DNA of 64,000 nt. Source: Ferrimonas kyonanensis DSM 18153. GTDB lineage: Bacteria > Pseudomonadota > Gammaproteobacteria > Enterobacterales > Shewanellaceae. Under the pieces are notes generated by a model that saw only the letters and a program-made list of their open reading frames with translations, was not told the DNA's origin and did not search any database. This document shows positions 1-7,387 of this stretch, piece after piece (within the stretch, counting starts at the first letter, position 1; each line of letters starts with the position of its first letter). The DNA lies in assembly GCF_000425405.1 (NCBI RefSeq), contig NZ_AUDJ01000002.1, positions 1 to 64,000 on the forward strand. Direction: 5' to 3'. A program made the position numbers and the translations under genes.

Positions 1-1
1 T

Positions 2-334
2 CAAGGGAAAAAAGCGCTGAAAGAGGTTCTTCCTGGCTACGTTAACAGCGTCAAGCCAATGTTCGCTATGAAGCCGGATATACTTCAGTCAGACAAGTCA
101 AAAGTAAAGAAGGAAGTATACTTACGCATGCTTCTGTTAGCTCCTGACAAATCACATTATGAGTACGTAATAAATCGATTTTATCGAGATAATGATGAAT
201 CGGTTAAATCAATTTTTTACTCTCATCGAATTCCATTTGCTGAGCAGGTTAACTTCAACGAGATAATGGAAAACCGTGATAGTTGGCTAGAACAACTTCA
301 ATTACAGAATATTGATGGACACTTTGTTGACTAG
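2..334 (+). CDS. Hypothetical cassette protein, 5' end outside window
   Basis: The reading frame is open from the first bases of the window to a TAG at 332-334, so the start lies upstream or is one of the internal ATGs at 59 or 68. About 110 residues remain. The visible part is charged and helical in composition with no signal peptide or membrane segment. I do not recognise a family. It is AT-rich relative to the rest of the window and is followed within 10 bp by an attC-like palindrome, so it is probably the cargo of an integron gene cassette. Function unknown. Confidence 0.55.
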   Translation, partial: QGKKALKEVLPGYVNSVKPMFAMKPDILQSDKSKVKKEVYLRMLLLAPDKSHYEYVINRFYRDNDESVKSIFYSHRIPFAEQVNFNEIMENRDSWLEQLQLQNIDGHFVD

Positions 335-339
335 TTCCT

Positions 340-416
340 CTAACAAGTTTGTTAAGTTCGCCCAACGAGTTGGGCTGGGACGCGTAAACTGCACGCACCC
401 CTTACAAAAGCGTTAA
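340..416 (+). repeat. attC-like cassette recombination site 1
   Basis: The segment opens with CTAACAAG directly after the preceding stop codon and closes with GCGTTAAG, the usual outer core boxes of attC sites. Inside are GGGACGCG and GCACCCCTTA-type inner boxes and the perfect short palindrome GCCCAAC-GA-GTTGGGC. Spacing of about 77 bp fits attC. This is the clearest of the candidate sites in the first 2.2 kb. Confidence 0.55.
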
Positions 417-432
417 GTGTCTTGGAGAGTAC

Positions 433-774
433 GTGCGAATATTCATAATGGCTCTTGCTTTGATTCCTGCTCTTACGTTGGCAAAAGATCTAGAGGATGT
501 TGAGAGCATAGAGAACCTAATTGAAGCCAGATTAACTCTTGGCCAGCCAACGCAGGAAGTCGAAGGTTTTTTAAACAGTACATCGTGGCTCTATTCTTAT
601 GATCGGTTTCAAAATAGATTTCAGGCTAGGCCTGCAGACGATGCAACAGAATGTACAGTCCGAACGTTTTTGCTTTGGTTGTTGTATGACTGCGATATTC
701 AAATATACATAAACATTGATGAGTCAGGTAACTATAGTGGCTACTCTGTCGAGCAAACCTATTCAGGTGTGTAG
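433..774 (+). CDS. Small secreted hypothetical protein
   Basis: A 113-residue protein with a GTG start at 433, GGAG about 6 bp upstream. Residues 1-17 (MRIFIMALALIPALTLA) form a typical Sec signal peptide, so the mature protein of about 95 residues is likely periplasmic. The mature part contains two Cys (ECT and YDC) close enough to form a disulfide, and a C-terminal run of alternating hydrophilic/hydrophobic residues suggesting beta structure. No family is recognised. It lies between attC-like sites 1 and 2, so it is best read as a one-gene integron cassette. Confidence 0.55.
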   Translation: MRIFIMALALIPALTLAKDLEDVESIENLIEARLTLGQPTQEVEGFLNSTSWLYSYDRFQNRFQARPADDATECTVRTFLLWLLYDCDIQIYINIDESGNYSGYSVEQTYSGV

Positions 775-780
775 ACAATA

Positions 781-866
781 CTTAACAAGCCACTACAGGC
801 GGATTTTTGCTCGTACTTCGATGATTTTTCTATCCAACATCTTTTCCCTTAATGTGGGAGGTAAAT
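781..866 (+). repeat. attC-like cassette recombination site 2 (degenerate)
   Basis: Starts CTTAACAAG just after the stop of the secreted protein gene. The left inner box CCACTACAGGCGG is imperfectly complementary to the right box CCCTTAATGTGGG, as in attC L''/L' pairs with an extruded base. The right end reads GGGAGGTAAA where GGGCGTTA is expected, so this copy looks mutated and possibly inactive. Confidence 0.45.
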
Positions 867-883
867 CGCCCAGGAGGTTTAGT

Positions 884-1306
884 ATGGAAGTTAAGCTCAG
901 CGACCTTGCCTTAGCCGTTGATTTTTCATCGTCTGGGCTGTTGTTTGATAGTTGTACGTATCTAAATAGGTGCAGCGGCAAGATAGTTTACACTGGCGAT
1001 CTCATCGACGATGAAGAGCTACCTGATGATCTTTATGACAATCCAGATTACGTAGAGATTCCATCGAAGCAAGATATGAACTTGGGCAAACGGTTAGTTC
1101 TAAGGTTTGCCGCAGAGCACCTTTCAGAACATGTTGAAACTGTGCATAACATATTTAGTCGGCGTGGCGCATACGGAAGGTTTAAGGTTCTCCTTGAGCA
1201 AGCTAACATGCTCGATGAATGGTATCGATATGAAGAGGAGGCCGTAACTAGGGAATTGCTTGAATGGTGTCTTGTCAATGAAATAACAGTCAATGAAGAT
1301 TCTTGA
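884..1306 (+). CDS. UPF0158 family protein
   Basis: A 140-residue protein starting at ATG 884, chosen because AGGAGG sits 7-12 bp upstream and homology begins there. The family pattern is plain: an N-terminal KLSDLALAVDF segment, an acidic central segment with LPDDLYDN, then DMNLGKRLVLRFAAEHL, IFSRRGAYGRFKVLLEQ and a closing EWCLVNEI. UPF0158 proteins are small, cytosolic and of unknown function, and often occur in integron cassettes and near mobile DNA. Here the gene follows attC-like site 2. Family assignment is from the motif pattern; no function is claimed. Confidence 0.75.
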   Translation: MEVKLSDLALAVDFSSSGLLFDSCTYLNRCSGKIVYTGDLIDDEELPDDLYDNPDYVEIPSKQDMNLGKRLVLRFAAEHLSEHVETVHNIFSRRGAYGRFKVLLEQANMLDEWYRYEEEAVTRELLEWCLVNEITVNEDS

Positions 1307-1376
1307 CAATGCACTGCAGGCGGTTGTTACTGGCTAGCAGTACTCTTTTTTATTGGATGTCATATTAAGAGCGTAT
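1302..1376 (+). repeat. attC-like remnant 3
   Basis: Immediately after the UPF0158 stop the sequence TTGACAATGCACTGCAGGCGG matches the left half of site 2 in layout (TAACAA-type box, then CACTGCAGGCGG). A right half is only suggested by ATTAAGAGCGTAT at 1364-1376. Treated as a decayed site. Confidence 0.3.
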
Positions 1377-1476
1377 CTCATTGAGGACTGGTTGCCTTAA
1401 TAAATCGCTAGAGATTACAATTGATTTAATTCTGTTGATATCAACTGAACTACATAAAACAACGTAAATAGTGTCT

Positions 1477-1743
1477 ATGAATAAAAATAAATGTTACATT
1501 GCTTTTTTCCTAACGGCATTGATTCTATTATCAGGTTGTGCATCTCAACCCGAAACGCATGGTAACGATCTTCCAGGCTTTTTCACTGGCCTAATGCATG
1601 GTTTTTTCTTTATTTTTAGTTTTATCGCAAGCCTGTTTTCTGATGTCAGAATCTATACCTTCCCTAACTCGGGAGTGTGGTACGATTTTGGCTTTCTAGT
1701 TGGGCTGGTGTCTGCTGTCAGTGCTGGCACTTCTGTAAAATAG
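1477..1743 (+). CDS. Small membrane lipoprotein, hypothetical
   Basis: An 88-residue protein from ATG 1477 (an in-frame GTG at 1471 is an alternative; neither has a strong ribosome site). It has a lipoprotein signal with lipobox LSGC around residue 21, so it should be lipidated at that Cys. The mature part has a long Phe-rich hydrophobic stretch (GLMHGFFFIFSFIASLF) and ends in WYDFGFLVGLVSA, a second membrane segment. The pattern FSFI-SLF followed by WYDFGFL-G recurs in small conserved proteins of unknown function that I have seen in other bacteria. Lies in the AT-rich cassette region. Confidence 0.6.
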   Translation: MNKNKCYIAFFLTALILLSGCASQPETHGNDLPGFFTGLMHGFFFIFSFIASLFSDVRIYTFPNSGVWYDFGFLVGLVSAVSAGTSVK

Positions 1744-1765
1744 ACAGCCAATTTTAGGAGGTCCT

Positions 1766-2068
1766 ATGGCTTGGAAATGCCAGAACTGTAGTACAGAGAT
1801 CGACGAGTCCAGCTTTGAAGTTTGCTGGAACTGCGGCTGTGAGAGAGGGCAACTAAAGCCAGCTGAATCACAGGCCCAAGTTCTGAAAAGCCTTCGCTGT
1901 GGGTCAGCGATGCTGATGCTTGGCTCCAAGGAGTTTCATGAGGGCACTCGATGGGGCGCGTTGGGCAATTTCGCCGAGTTGTTAGTCGATAAACAAGCGC
2001 TCGATATGTTTGCTTGTGAATCGTGCGGCAAGGTTGAATTCTTTTTGCCCGGAGCCGGCGCAAGATAA
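1766..2068 (+). CDS. Zinc-ribbon protein, hypothetical
   Basis: A 100-residue protein with AGGAGG 7 bp before ATG 1766. The first 30 residues carry two CxxC knuckles (WKCQNC and VCWNCGC) spaced as in a rubredoxin-like zinc ribbon, and a third CxxC (CESC) near residue 86 could complete a second site with the single Cys around residue 46. Such proteins are cytosolic and their partners are unknown. The gene starts 22 bp after the lipoprotein gene and is followed by an attC-like palindrome, suggesting cassette cargo. Function not assigned. Confidence 0.55.
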   Translation: MAWKCQNCSTEIDESSFEVCWNCGCERGQLKPAESQAQVLKSLRCGSAMLMLGSKEFHEGTRWGALGNFAELLVDKQALDMFACESCGKVEFFLPGAGAR

Positions 2069-2161
2069 CGAAAGACTCAAGACGGATAGCAATCAGTCTG
2101 GTTGCGCTCGTGCCTCGCCGAGTATAGCCAGACAAGCAGTTCCCTCTAAAGGGACGATATA
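2066..2161 (+). repeat. attC-like site 4
   Basis: Begins ATAACGAAAGACTCAAGACGG at the stop codon of the zinc-ribbon gene and ends CTCTAAAGGGACGATA, resembling attC end boxes. A long imperfect inverted repeat fills the middle: GTCTGGTTGCGCTCG around 2097-2111 pairs with CGAGTATAGCCAGAC around 2114-2130. Spacing and position directly after a stop codon fit attC, but the right core (GACGATA) differs from GCGTTA. Confidence 0.4.
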
Positions 2162-2174
2162 TTCTCGGAGATGT

Positions 2175-2732
2175 ATGAATAATTTCCCAATAGTAGAAAC
2201 GGAAAGGCTTATCCTGGATGAGCAATCCAACGATGATGCTAAAGCAATTTTCGCCATGTTTTCTGATAGCGAAGTGACTGAATTTTACGATTTATACTTC
2301 ACTTCGGAAAATGAAGCGCTTGAATTAATAGAAAATGATAATAAGAGTTTTAGAGAGCAAAAAAGTGGTCGGTGGGCCATTCGAGAAAAATCAACGAATG
2401 AATTTGTAGGTAGTTGTGGCATTAATCGTTTCGAAGAAAGCAATGACGTAGCGGTTATAGGCTATGAACTCCAAAAAAGATCCTGGGGAAAGGGCTTTGC
2501 TAAAGAAGCTGTAAGTAAAGTTGTCGAGTACTCATTTTCAAATGACTGCCCAAAATTTATTAATAAAATTGAGGCGTATGTTATGTTGGGCAATGGTGCT
2601 TCGGAGTCTGTGCTTGAAAAGTTAGGCTTTCAATGTGACGGCATACTGAGGCAGCATGGTAAATGGAAGGGTTCCTATCATGACCTCAAAGTATTTTCCC
2701 TTTTACGTTCAGAGGGCAATAAAGCAGATTGA
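2175..2732 (+). CDS. GNAT family N-acetyltransferase (RimJ/RimL type)
   Basis: A 185-residue protein from ATG 2175, preceded by CGGAG. Residues 1-10 ([10 protein letters not shown]) begin the RimJ/RimL-like fold with TERLIL, then [18 protein letters not shown], the acetyl-CoA segment [17 protein letters not shown] (Q/RxxGxG/A type) and [13 protein letters not shown]. The family transfers acetyl from acetyl-CoA to an amine: ribosomal protein N-termini, antibiotics or small molecules. The substrate cannot be read from sequence. It is AT-rich and sits behind attC-like site 4 as the last cassette-type gene before typical chromosomal composition resumes. Confidence 0.75.
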   Translation: MNNFPIVETERLILDEQSNDDAKAIFAMFSDSEVTEFYDLYFTSENEALELIENDNKSFREQKSGRWAIREKSTNEFVGSCGINRFEESNDVAVIGYELQKRSWGKGFAKEAVSKVVEYSFSNDCPKFINKIEAYVMLGNGASESVLEKLGFQCDGILRQHGKWKGSYHDLKVFSLLRSEGNKAD

Positions 2733-3114
2733 GCTAATGATGAGTGAGACATATAGGACGGCTCAGAAGTGTCAACGCAGGCAACGCTCCCTAGGTGTGA
2801 ATCTCGGTACTTAGATTCTGCCTTCTAACCGCTTCCTGTCTGTGAATAGATAAAACCAGTTCAAACGGACTGAACTTTCAGTGTATCGAGTAACCCAAGC
2901 GATACGGAATCGTCCCTGCTGGGTACAGAAACAGGCGCTGTTCAGTCAGTTAATCCTGACAGCCGGGTCGAGGTTAACTATGCTGTGATCCCTGCAAAGA
3001 CCATCGACACCAGTCCTTGTGTGGGTCTGGGCCCGCTAGGCCGTATCGCGGCCATGATCGCGGATGGCGGCAGTAACGAGACGATTGGCCATTTTATACA
3101 AAAGGGTGATAGGA
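2733..3114. other. Gene-free stretch after the cassette region
   Basis: About 380 bp between the acetyltransferase and the VanZ-like gene. No frame has a recognisable protein, no tRNA and no transposase remnant are visible. GC content rises through it, so it probably contains the border between cassette DNA and chromosome. I could not find a fifth attC-like site or an integrase. Confidence 0.4.
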
Positions 3115-3534
3115 ATGAGTAGTACCGGAATTCAAAAGAGCATTGGCCTGCTGGGCATTGGCTTCTTTGGGTTTATTTTGTGGATCATCTATCTGGCCAA
3201 CAGCGGTGGCGACAGTGTGTTTTTCGATCTGGTTCGGCAGTTGCCGTATGGCGACAAGTTGGGTCACTTCTGTTTGTTTGGCTTGTTAACCCTGGCTGCC
3301 AATCTGGGCACTGGCCTTAAGACTTTTCCCGTCGGCCGTGGGCGCTGGTACCTCGGCACGACGCTGGTGTCGCTGTTTGTGCTGCTGGAGGAGCTGAGTC
3401 AACTGCTTCTGCCTCGGCGCACCTTCGATGTTACCGACCTGGCGGCGGATCTGGTGGGGATTGTGCTGTTTACCTGGGTCAGTAAGAAGCTGGCGGCAAC
3501 ACGCTGGCTCTGTCGTCGGCACGCCGAGAGCTGA
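3115..3534 (+). CDS. VanZ-like membrane protein
   Basis: A 139-residue protein; ATG 3115 is preferred over upstream in-frame starts because the hydrophobic segment and homology begin here. Four membrane segments are visible (about residues 8-26, 52-68, 77-98, 110-127). The VanZ signature is present: GDKLGHFCLFGLL after the first loop and EELSQLLLPRRTFDVTDLAAD near the end. VanZ-like proteins are small inner-membrane proteins; VanZ itself raises teicoplanin resistance, while most bacterial homologues have no proven role. It stands alone. Confidence 0.75.
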   Translation: MSSTGIQKSIGLLGIGFFGFILWIIYLANSGGDSVFFDLVRQLPYGDKLGHFCLFGLLTLAANLGTGLKTFPVGRGRWYLGTTLVSLFVLLEELSQLLLPRRTFDVTDLAADLVGIVLFTWVSKKLAATRWLCRRHAES

Positions 3535-3776
3535 TCCCGCCGAGGTGGCCAGGTCCCAGTGTTTTTGCTTCATCGAGCTCATTACCCGTCAATTTAACTT
3601 TCTTGGGCAGATTCGGCTCGCGTCGCTGGAATTCGGGCTGTTTGGCAGCTGAACACATCCTCTGTACGGCGGTTGCTTCCCTAAACCACTTTGACCGATT
3701 GCTCGTACTTGTTGGTGTTTACTGCAAACGGCGACTTTCGGCCGAGACACAGGTTGATTTCAGTAGGGGAGGGGCG

Positions 3777-4265
3777 ATGAACATTTTTGTACTGGATGAC
3801 GACATTGAGCGCTGTGCCCGCAGTCACTGCGATCAGCATGTGGTCAAGATGATCCTCGAAAGCGTGCAACTGCTGTGCACGGCGTTAAACAAAAAGGGGT
3901 TTGACACCCCTTATCGCTCCACCCACCTTAAGCATCCCTGTGTGTTATGGGTAGAGGAGTCCTACGACAACTTTTGCTGGCTACGGGATCTGGCGGTGGC
4001 CCTGAACGATGAATATCGGTTTCGCTACGGTAAGCCTCAAGACCATAAGTCGATGGCGGCGTTGTCGATCATTGAGGCGATGCCGTTTGCCCGCCGTGGA
4101 CTGACACCCTTTGCTCAAGCGATGCCAGAGCCGTTTAAAGTTCAGGGCAATGCGGTGCTGGCCTATCGGCGCTTCTACGTTCAGGACAAGTCGCGCTTTG
4201 CCCGCTGGACAGTTCGGCCCCAACCCGATTGGTACACTCAGATGCTGAACGCGGCTTTGGATTAA
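3777..4265 (+). CDS. Conserved hypothetical protein with HCDxHVVKMI motif
   Basis: A 162-residue cytosolic protein from ATG 3777, preceded by GGGGAGGGG. The N-terminus MNIFVLDDD is followed by SHCDQHVVKMILESVQLL, then HLKHPCVLWV and YDNFCWLRDL, rich in His, Cys and Trp. The same arrangement (short LD-D-D opening, HCDKHVVKMI-E-QLL) occurs in uncharacterised proteins of bacteria and tailed phages, as far as I recall; I know of no demonstrated function. The ordered His/Cys/Asp residues suggest a metal or catalytic site, which is inference. It stands alone between VanZ-like and a small membrane protein gene. Confidence 0.6.
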   Translation: MNIFVLDDDIERCARSHCDQHVVKMILESVQLLCTALNKKGFDTPYRSTHLKHPCVLWVEESYDNFCWLRDLAVALNDEYRFRYGKPQDHKSMAALSIIEAMPFARRGLTPFAQAMPEPFKVQGNAVLAYRRFYVQDKSRFARWTVRPQPDWYTQMLNAALD

Positions 4266-4480
4266 TGGGATCGAAACTTGCCCTTTGGCAAGGGCAACCG
4301 GTCTTTAGCTCCTCTTTTGGCTCCGCCCGCTAGTGTTGTAACAGCTTTACATCAGAAGCGCAGGAGAGGTCACGGTTGCCGTTGCATTGCTTTGTTGGCT
4401 GGCGTTATTCTTGACCTGCTCCGCGACGGGTCCGGCATGATGCTTTGGGCTGGAGCAAGACAGACAGAAAAGGAGTTTCA

Positions 4481-4696
4481 ATGTCTATTAATGCAACCCT
4501 TGCTGGCCAGATGATGGTGTTGTGGCTGGTATTGTCAACGGTATTGATTGCATTGCTGGCCAGAAAGCGCAGCGATACCCCGGCTTTGGTAACCTTGGTT
4601 GGGGCGGTGTTGTCGTTGATTCCCCCTTTGGGCATGGCGTATATGGGCTTCTTGGCCCTGAAGGGAGACAGCCGCAGGTTGCGGCGTTACGAGTAG
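4481..4696 (+). CDS. Small membrane protein, hypothetical
   Basis: A 71-residue protein with AGGAG 7 bp before ATG 4481. It has two hydrophobic helices (about residues 9-27 and 35-57) joined by a short basic loop RKRSDTP, and a basic tail KGDSRRLRRYE, so a hairpin with the loop and tail in the cytoplasm is likely. No family recognised. It is followed by a clear intrinsic terminator, which supports a real transcription unit. Confidence 0.55.
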   Translation: MSINATLAGQMMVLWLVLSTVLIALLARKRSDTPALVTLVGAVLSLIPPLGMAYMGFLALKGDSRRLRRYE

Positions 4697-4713
4697 GGGC
4701 GACGATCAAAAAA

Positions 4714-4737
4714 CGGCACTCAGGGTGCCGTTTTTTT
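4714..4737 (+). terminator. Intrinsic terminator, bidirectional
   Basis: CGGCACT-CA-GGGTGCCG hairpin followed by seven T and preceded by six A, so it can act on both strands. It sits between the small membrane protein gene (plus) and the 3' end of the DUF1097 gene (minus). Confidence 0.8.
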
Positions 4738-4758
4738 GTGTCTGAAAATCGATGAGGC

Positions 4759-5244
4759 TCAATCTGCCTTGGCGGTTTCCATGGCAGCAGCCGGTTGGTT
4801 GATTTTTTGATGCAGCCACAGACCGGAGGCTTTCATCAGGAAGCCAAAGGTGGCGCCAACAATCAGAGCCGGAATCACCGCCTGCCAGTCGCCCGCGGCG
4901 GCAAAGGTGGCACAGCTGCCGACAAAGGTACCGGGAATGTAGTTGAGCCAGGTCTGTTTGGCTTGAACACACATCAGCGTGGCGACGATGCCAGTAATCA
5001 CATAGCCAATCACTTCGGCGCCGGCGATGGTGGACAGTTGGATGATCACCATGGCCCAGAATACGCCGCTCATATTGGTGGCCACGCTCAGTGCCAACCC
5101 TTTTACGCCATCTTGAGGGGAGGCAAAGTAGGTTGTGCAACCCAGAAAGCCAGCCCAGGTCAGCAGACCCAATGACACCGACACCCAGCCCCAGATGCCG
5201 GACAGTATTCCGGTTGTGATTGCAATCGCCACCAATACAGACAT
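4759..5244 (-). CDS. DUF1097 family inner-membrane protein (YcdZ-like)
   Basis: A 161-residue polytopic protein with about five membrane helices (residues 3-20, 25-42, 55-80, 83-103 and 122-140 roughly). The pattern SGIWGWVSVSLGLLTWAGFLG at the start and PGTFVGSCATFA and FGFLMK later match DUF1097, whose E. coli member is YcdZ. Members are uncharacterised inner-membrane proteins. A well-placed CRP-type site and promoter lie directly upstream, so expression is probably under carbon or respiratory control. It converges on the 4714 terminator. Confidence 0.75.
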   Translation of the reverse strand: MSVLVAIAITTGILSGIWGWVSVSLGLLTWAGFLGCTTYFASPQDGVKGLALSVATNMSGVFWAMVIIQLSTIAGAEVIGYVITGIVATLMCVQAKQTWLNYIPGTFVGSCATFAAAGDWQAVIPALIVGATFGFLMKASGLWLHQKINQPAAAMETAKAD

Positions 5245-5279
5245 GTAATCGTCTCGTCGTTATCTCAGAAAGATGACGG

Positions 5280-5322
5280 AGTGTATCTTACTTATTTTCA
5301 CATCCAAGTGATCACGATCACG
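5280..5322 (-). promoter_or_regulatory. Class II CRP-type promoter of the DUF1097 gene
   Basis: Read on the minus strand: a CRP-type palindrome with GTGA-N6-TCAC half sites (plus-strand 5307-5322), a -35-like TTGGAT (5307-5302) and a -10 TACACT (5285-5280) with 16 bp between. The predicted start is near 5273, which puts the palindrome centre 41.5 bp upstream, exactly the class II position. The start codon is 29 bp further on. CRP itself is not in this window. Confidence 0.6.
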
Positions 5323-5439
5323 CTATTGGGCGGATCAGGTCGGGTTTGACGCTATTTCGTATGGTTTATGTGACTTAAGTGAAATTTTTTTACAATTTTA
5401 GGGCTGGCTCTCACCGTCCTGGTTCGTAGCGACCAGTCG

Positions 5440-5466
5440 CAGCCAGGCGGTTGTCCCGCCTGGCTG
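5440..5466. repeat. Perfect inverted repeat downstream of the cupredoxin-like gene
   Basis: CAGCCAGGCGG and its complement are separated by a few bases just past the 3' end of the minus-strand cupredoxin-like gene. There is no T-run on either side, so it may stabilise the mRNA end rather than act as a classic terminator. Confidence 0.45.
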
Positions 5467-5479
5467 CTGTTTGGCTCAA

Positions 5480-5860
5480 CTATCGGGCTTTAATGCCGTC
5501 CAGTTCATACCAGGGGGTCGGGTTGATGGGGCAGCGGTAGCGCACGCCCGCTTCGGTAATGGTGACCCGGGAGCTGCGGGTTTGGCCCGGCTCCAGAGGA
5601 AACTTGTCCAACGTGTTGCGGTTGGCCAGGTTTTGGATTTGAAAGCCCACCAGTTTGTCAGAGCGGTTGGTCACGACAAATTCGTACTCGCCGGCCTTCA
5701 GTCCGGCGATGGTCTCTTCGGCGGCGAAGTAGCCGTTGTACTCGTCGAGGTGAATCACGGTTACGCCATCGTCCCGGGTTTCAGGGGTGGCGGCCGCTGC
5801 GCCAAACGCCAAACTCAGTGTCAGAATTATCGCGCTGGTCATTCCAAGTAGTGCTTTCAT
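5480..5860 (-). CDS. Periplasmic cupredoxin-like domain protein
   Basis: A 126-residue protein from ATG 5860, chosen because GGAG precedes it and the signal peptide starts here (residues 1-23, MKALLGMTSAIILTLSLAFG then AAAATP). The mature domain of about 100 residues has a cupredoxin-like run: AGEYEFVVTNRSDKLVGFQI, LEPGQTRSSRV and a terminal YRCPINPTPW. One Cys is present but the spaced Cys-His-Met set of blue copper proteins is not complete, so metal binding is doubtful. It is divergent from an AraC-type regulator gene 114 bp away, which may control it. Confidence 0.55.
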   Translation of the reverse strand: MKALLGMTSAIILTLSLAFGAAAATPETRDDGVTVIHLDEYNGYFAAEETIAGLKAGEYEFVVTNRSDKLVGFQIQNLANRNTLDKFPLEPGQTRSSRVTITEAGVRYRCPINPTPWYELDGIKAR

Positions 5861-5904
5861 GATGTGTCTCCGTAAGGTCCAAATTAACAGGGCAGTCAAG
5901 GTCC

Positions 5905-5947
5905 TTGTTGAGCCTTGATGGAGCCAGTATAGTGAGCATAATTGCTC
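5905..5947 (+). promoter_or_regulatory. Promoter and palindromic operator of the AraC-type gene
   Basis: TTGTTG (5905-5910), 17 bp, TATAGT (5928-5933) point at the AraC-type gene. Directly after the -10 box lies the perfect palindrome GAGCA-TAAT-TGCTC (5934-5947), which would cover the start point and suits a repressor or autoregulatory site. The same interval is the divergent control region of the cupredoxin-like gene. Confidence 0.45.
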
Positions 5948-5974
5948 TATTCTGCGTCAAATGGTGCTGGTTTT

Positions 5975-6922
5975 ATGTCAGATCGTCCAAATGTGTATCT
6001 GAACAATCCGGATGCGCTGAGTTCGGTACTTTCCAGTTTGCAGTTGCAGACCGAGGTGTACGTTAATGGTGAGTTTTGCGGCCAGTGGGCGGTGGATACC
6101 GCCGGCAGTCGTCGCATCCCCTTTCATCTGATCGCCAATGGCCGTGCCTGGTTGCACATGGAGGGGCAACCGGCGCTGGCGCTGCAACCGGGGGATCTGC
6201 TGGTGTTTCCTCACGACAACCACCACATTCTGGCCAGTTCGCCGCAGCAACCCGATGCCGCCCTGGTCAATGCGCCGCTGTCGACTGCAGTGGCGGATGA
6301 GCCGCGAACCCAGTTAATTTGTGGCTTTTTTGAGTTTCGCAATGCCGCCGCCTGGCCGCTGCTGGATTCGTTGGCTCCACTGATGGTGGTGCACAATCTG
6401 GGCACCGAATCGCGTCTGGAACGGCTGGTGGCCTTGATGATACTGGAGTTAAAACAGCAGCAGCCAGGCCATTATGCGGTGGTGAATCAACTGGCGCTGT
6501 TGATGTTTGTCACCCTGCTCAGGCAACAAATTGAATCGGGCCAGGTTGAGCAGGGGTTACTGGCGGCGTTGTTCGACCGTCACTTGGCGCCGGCGCTGGC
6601 CGCGATACACAATCAGCCGGCGAAGCCATGGACTCTCAATGGCCTGGCGCAGATTGCCGCGCTGGGCCGCTCGAGCTTTGCCCGTCGGTTTCAGTCTCTG
6701 GTTGGCGTGTCACCGATGCGTTATGTGAGCCAATGGCGAATGCACTGCGCGTCAGTACAACTGGCGACCGGACAGTGCTCGGTGGCTCAATTGGCAGAGC
6801 AGTATGGTTACCAGTCGGAAGCGGCGTTTCGTAAAGCCTTTAAAGTGGTGACGGGCACTACGCCCGGTGCGGTACGACGCCGGCGACGGACTCGGTCAGA
6901 TCAGGGAGCAACTCATGGGTGA
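5975..6922 (+). CDS. AraC family transcriptional regulator with cupin-type sensor domain
   Basis: A 315-residue cytosolic regulator. Residues 1-200 are a cupin-like ligand domain (IPFHLIANGRAWLHM, LQPGDLLVFPHDNHH are typical of the AraC_binding/cupin_6 group). Residues 210-305 hold two helix-turn-helix motifs: LNGLAQIAALGRSSFARRF and QLAEQYGYQSEAAFRKAFK, followed by the family's P-G-R ending (TPGAVRRRRR). ATG 5975 is preferred to the TTG/ATG further upstream since the predicted start of transcription is near 5940. Likely target: itself and the divergent cupredoxin-like gene. The inducer is unknown. Confidence 0.8.
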   Translation: MSDRPNVYLNNPDALSSVLSSLQLQTEVYVNGEFCGQWAVDTAGSRRIPFHLIANGRAWLHMEGQPALALQPGDLLVFPHDNHHILASSPQQPDAALVNAPLSTAVADEPRTQLICGFFEFRNAAAWPLLDSLAPLMVVHNLGTESRLERLVALMILELKQQQPGHYAVVNQLALLMFVTLLRQQIESGQVEQGLLAALFDRHLAPALAAIHNQPAKPWTLNGLAQIAALGRSSFARRFQSLVGVSPMRYVSQWRMHCASVQLATGQCSVAQLAEQYGYQSEAAFRKAFKVVTGTTPGAVRRRRRTRSDQGATHG

Positions 6923-7379
6923 CAGATCAGCGAAATGGAAGCCGGGTGTGAGGGTGCCGATGTTTATTGCTACCCGTCTGGAAACTAGCAGGAGCAGGCT
7001 AAGGGTGCTGCCGGTGGCGGCGTTGCTGCTGGTCAGCAGCGAAGTCTGTGCCGACAGTTGGCAGTGCAGCAACGACTTTGAAAGCCGCTGTTCGTCGCAG
7101 GGATGTTCGGTTGCCACCACGGCGGATTTTACCCCGCTGAGTGTCAGTCTTGATGACCGCGGCGCGCTGTCGGTATGCGCCTACAGTGGTTGTTGGCAGG
7201 GGCGAGGCGAGGTATTGGCAACCCGGCCCTATCTGGTGGTGGTTGGCAGTGCCATTCCATGGTCGGCTCCGGGAGGCGACCATGGCAGCGATATGGTGCT
7301 GACTTTAAACCCTAAAACTGGCGTGGCAATGCTGCAAAATGAGGTGTTTGATCAGCCGTTGGTGTGCGCCGGTCCCTGA
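6915..7379 (+). CDS. Secreted hypothetical protein, translationally coupled to the regulator
   Basis: A 154-residue protein. GGGAG precedes ATG 6915, which overlaps the stop of the AraC-type gene, so coupling is likely; an alternative start is ATG 6960. A signal peptide ends near CADSW (residue about 47 from 6915, 32 from 6960). The mature part has six Cys (including SNDFESRCSSQGC and VCAYSGC), suggesting disulfides in the periplasm, and a C-terminal DHGSDMVLTLNPKTGVAML segment of beta character. I do not recognise the family, although similar small Cys-rich periplasmic proteins are common in proteobacteria. Confidence 0.6.
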   Translation: MGDRSAKWKPGVRVPMFIATRLETSRSRLRVLPVAALLLVSSEVCADSWQCSNDFESRCSSQGCSVATTADFTPLSVSLDDRGALSVCAYSGCWQGRGEVLATRPYLVVVGSAIPWSAPGGDHGSDMVLTLNPKTGVAMLQNEVFDQPLVCAGP

Positions 7380-7387
7380 GTCCGGCT

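Noticed and set aside
5440-5466. Terminator for the cupredoxin-like gene
   Set aside because: Strong stem but no T-run on the minus strand; listed as inverted repeat only.
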